A model generated the notes under the pieces. The model was not told the origin of the DNA. It saw only the letters and a program-made list of their open reading frames with translations, and searched no databases. From JBFFSQ01 sp041572275 (GTDB lineage Bacteria; Pseudomonadota; Gammaproteobacteria; SZUA-229), in contig JBFFSQ010000021.1 of assembly GCA_041572275.1 (NCBI GenBank), positions 1 to 24,648 of the forward strand: a stretch of DNA of 24,648 bases, written 5' to 3'. Below, in pieces: positions 24,255 to 24,648 of this stretch. The first letter of the stretch is position 1. Each line of letters opens with the position of its first letter. Both the position numbers and the translations under genes were made by a program.

Positions 24255-24271
24255 CTGGCATATAATCTGCA
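24255..24271 (+). promoter_or_regulatory. Candidate sigma-54-type promoter before cheW, overlapping TATAAT
   Basis: CTGGCATATAATCTGCA has GG and GC 10 nt apart with CTGGCA at -24 and CTGCA at -12, close to the consensus. The 6 bases between form a perfect sigma-70 -10 box (TATAAT), but no good -35 box lies 16-18 nt upstream (TTAACA at 24236 is 19 nt away). It lies about 28 nt before the ATG of cheW. Confidence 0.55.
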
Positions 24272-24298
24272 TAACAATAATTATTCGGAGCACTTGAT

Positions 24299-24648
24299 AT
24301 GAGTGAAGTTTCTGGCAATGTTGAACACCGTCAGTGTGTAACCTTTAAACTGGACGACGAAATTTATGGCATTAATGTCATGTTAGTCCAGGAGGTTCTG
24401 AGGGTGACCGACATAGCACCTGTACCAGGCGCTCCGGAGTATGTGATTGGGATTATTAATCTCCGAGGCAATGTGGTCACTGTGATCGATACCCGAATGC
24501 GGTTTGGTCTGCCCTCGAAAGAGTTTGATGATTCGACACGTATTGTCATTATTGAAACAGAAAGCCAAACAGTCGGTATTGTTGTTGACAGTGTCGCAGA
24601 AGTTGTCGATATCTACAGCAATGAGATAGAAACAGCACCGAATGTTGG
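24299..24648 (+). CDS. cheW: Chemotaxis coupling protein CheW (partial, cut by window edge)
   Basis: The first 116 residues of CheW, open to the right edge. Typical segments are FKLDDEIYGINVMLVQEVLR, IAPVPGAPEYVIGIINLRGN and VVTVIDTRMRFGLP. CheW links chemoreceptors to CheA. GGAG lies about 9 nt before the ATG. It has its own promoter region after the ParP-like gene. Confidence 0.95.
   Translation, partial: MSEVSGNVEHRQCVTFKLDDEIYGINVMLVQEVLRVTDIAPVPGAPEYVIGIINLRGNVVTVIDTRMRFGLPSKEFDDSTRIVIIETESQTVGIVVDSVAEVVDIYSNEIETAPNV

Overview
The window comes from a gammaproteobacterium with a polar flagellum. The evidence is a fliQ-fliR-flhB-flhA-flhF-flhG-fliA-cheYZAB-motCD gene order, the polar-placement pair FlhF/FlhG, a ParA-like/ParP-like pair at the end of the chemotaxis genes, and three sigma-54-type promoter matches in front of motility genes. 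A gene resembling dsrS points to a sulfur-oxidising lineage. No species is claimed.

Left part (1 to about 2400): an accessory-looking stretch. It holds a truncated minus-strand gene cut by the window edge, a divergent 192-residue protein of unknown function, a 64-residue minus-strand gene closed by a strong terminator, and a Sel1-repeat protein. The spaces between carry an 18-bp perfect palindrome (461-478), a cluster of small palindromes with TCC loops (1192-1261), and three copies of TATCCCYATA in front of the Sel1 gene.

Middle (2437-6635): a same-strand set of four genes: MoxR-type AAA+ ATPase, VWA protein with a degenerate metallopeptidase-like N-terminal domain, a DsrS-like protein, and an unknown protein that overlaps it (TAATG). 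The ATPase/VWA pair looks like the chaperone pairs that activate metalloenzymes. Two related inverted elements, each built of 7-bp units (AACTNNN / NNNAGTT), fill the gaps on either side of the VWA gene and run to within 2-4 nt of the next start codon.

At 6907-8805 is an exported leucine-rich-repeat/Ig-like surface protein with a GlyGly-CTERM-like tail, followed by a strong terminator.

Right part (8957-24648): a motility and chemotaxis locus of 16 genes, all on the plus strand. It starts with a sigma-54-type promoter and fliQ (fliP is not next to it). It runs through export-gate genes, flagellar number and placement control, the flagellar sigma factor, the chemotaxis phosphorelay, a second stator, and array-positioning genes, and ends in a cheW cut by the window edge. 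Further sigma-54-type sites precede cheY and cheW. CheA lacks a visible P2 domain and instead carries four short repeats of the form DDEFxxLLD, resembling the CheY-binding peptides of FliM and CheZ.

I saw no CRISPR array, insertion sequence, tRNA or rRNA. The observations most worth following are the CheA repeats, the heptamer elements, the dsrS/ATPase/VWA linkage and the set of sigma-54 sites.
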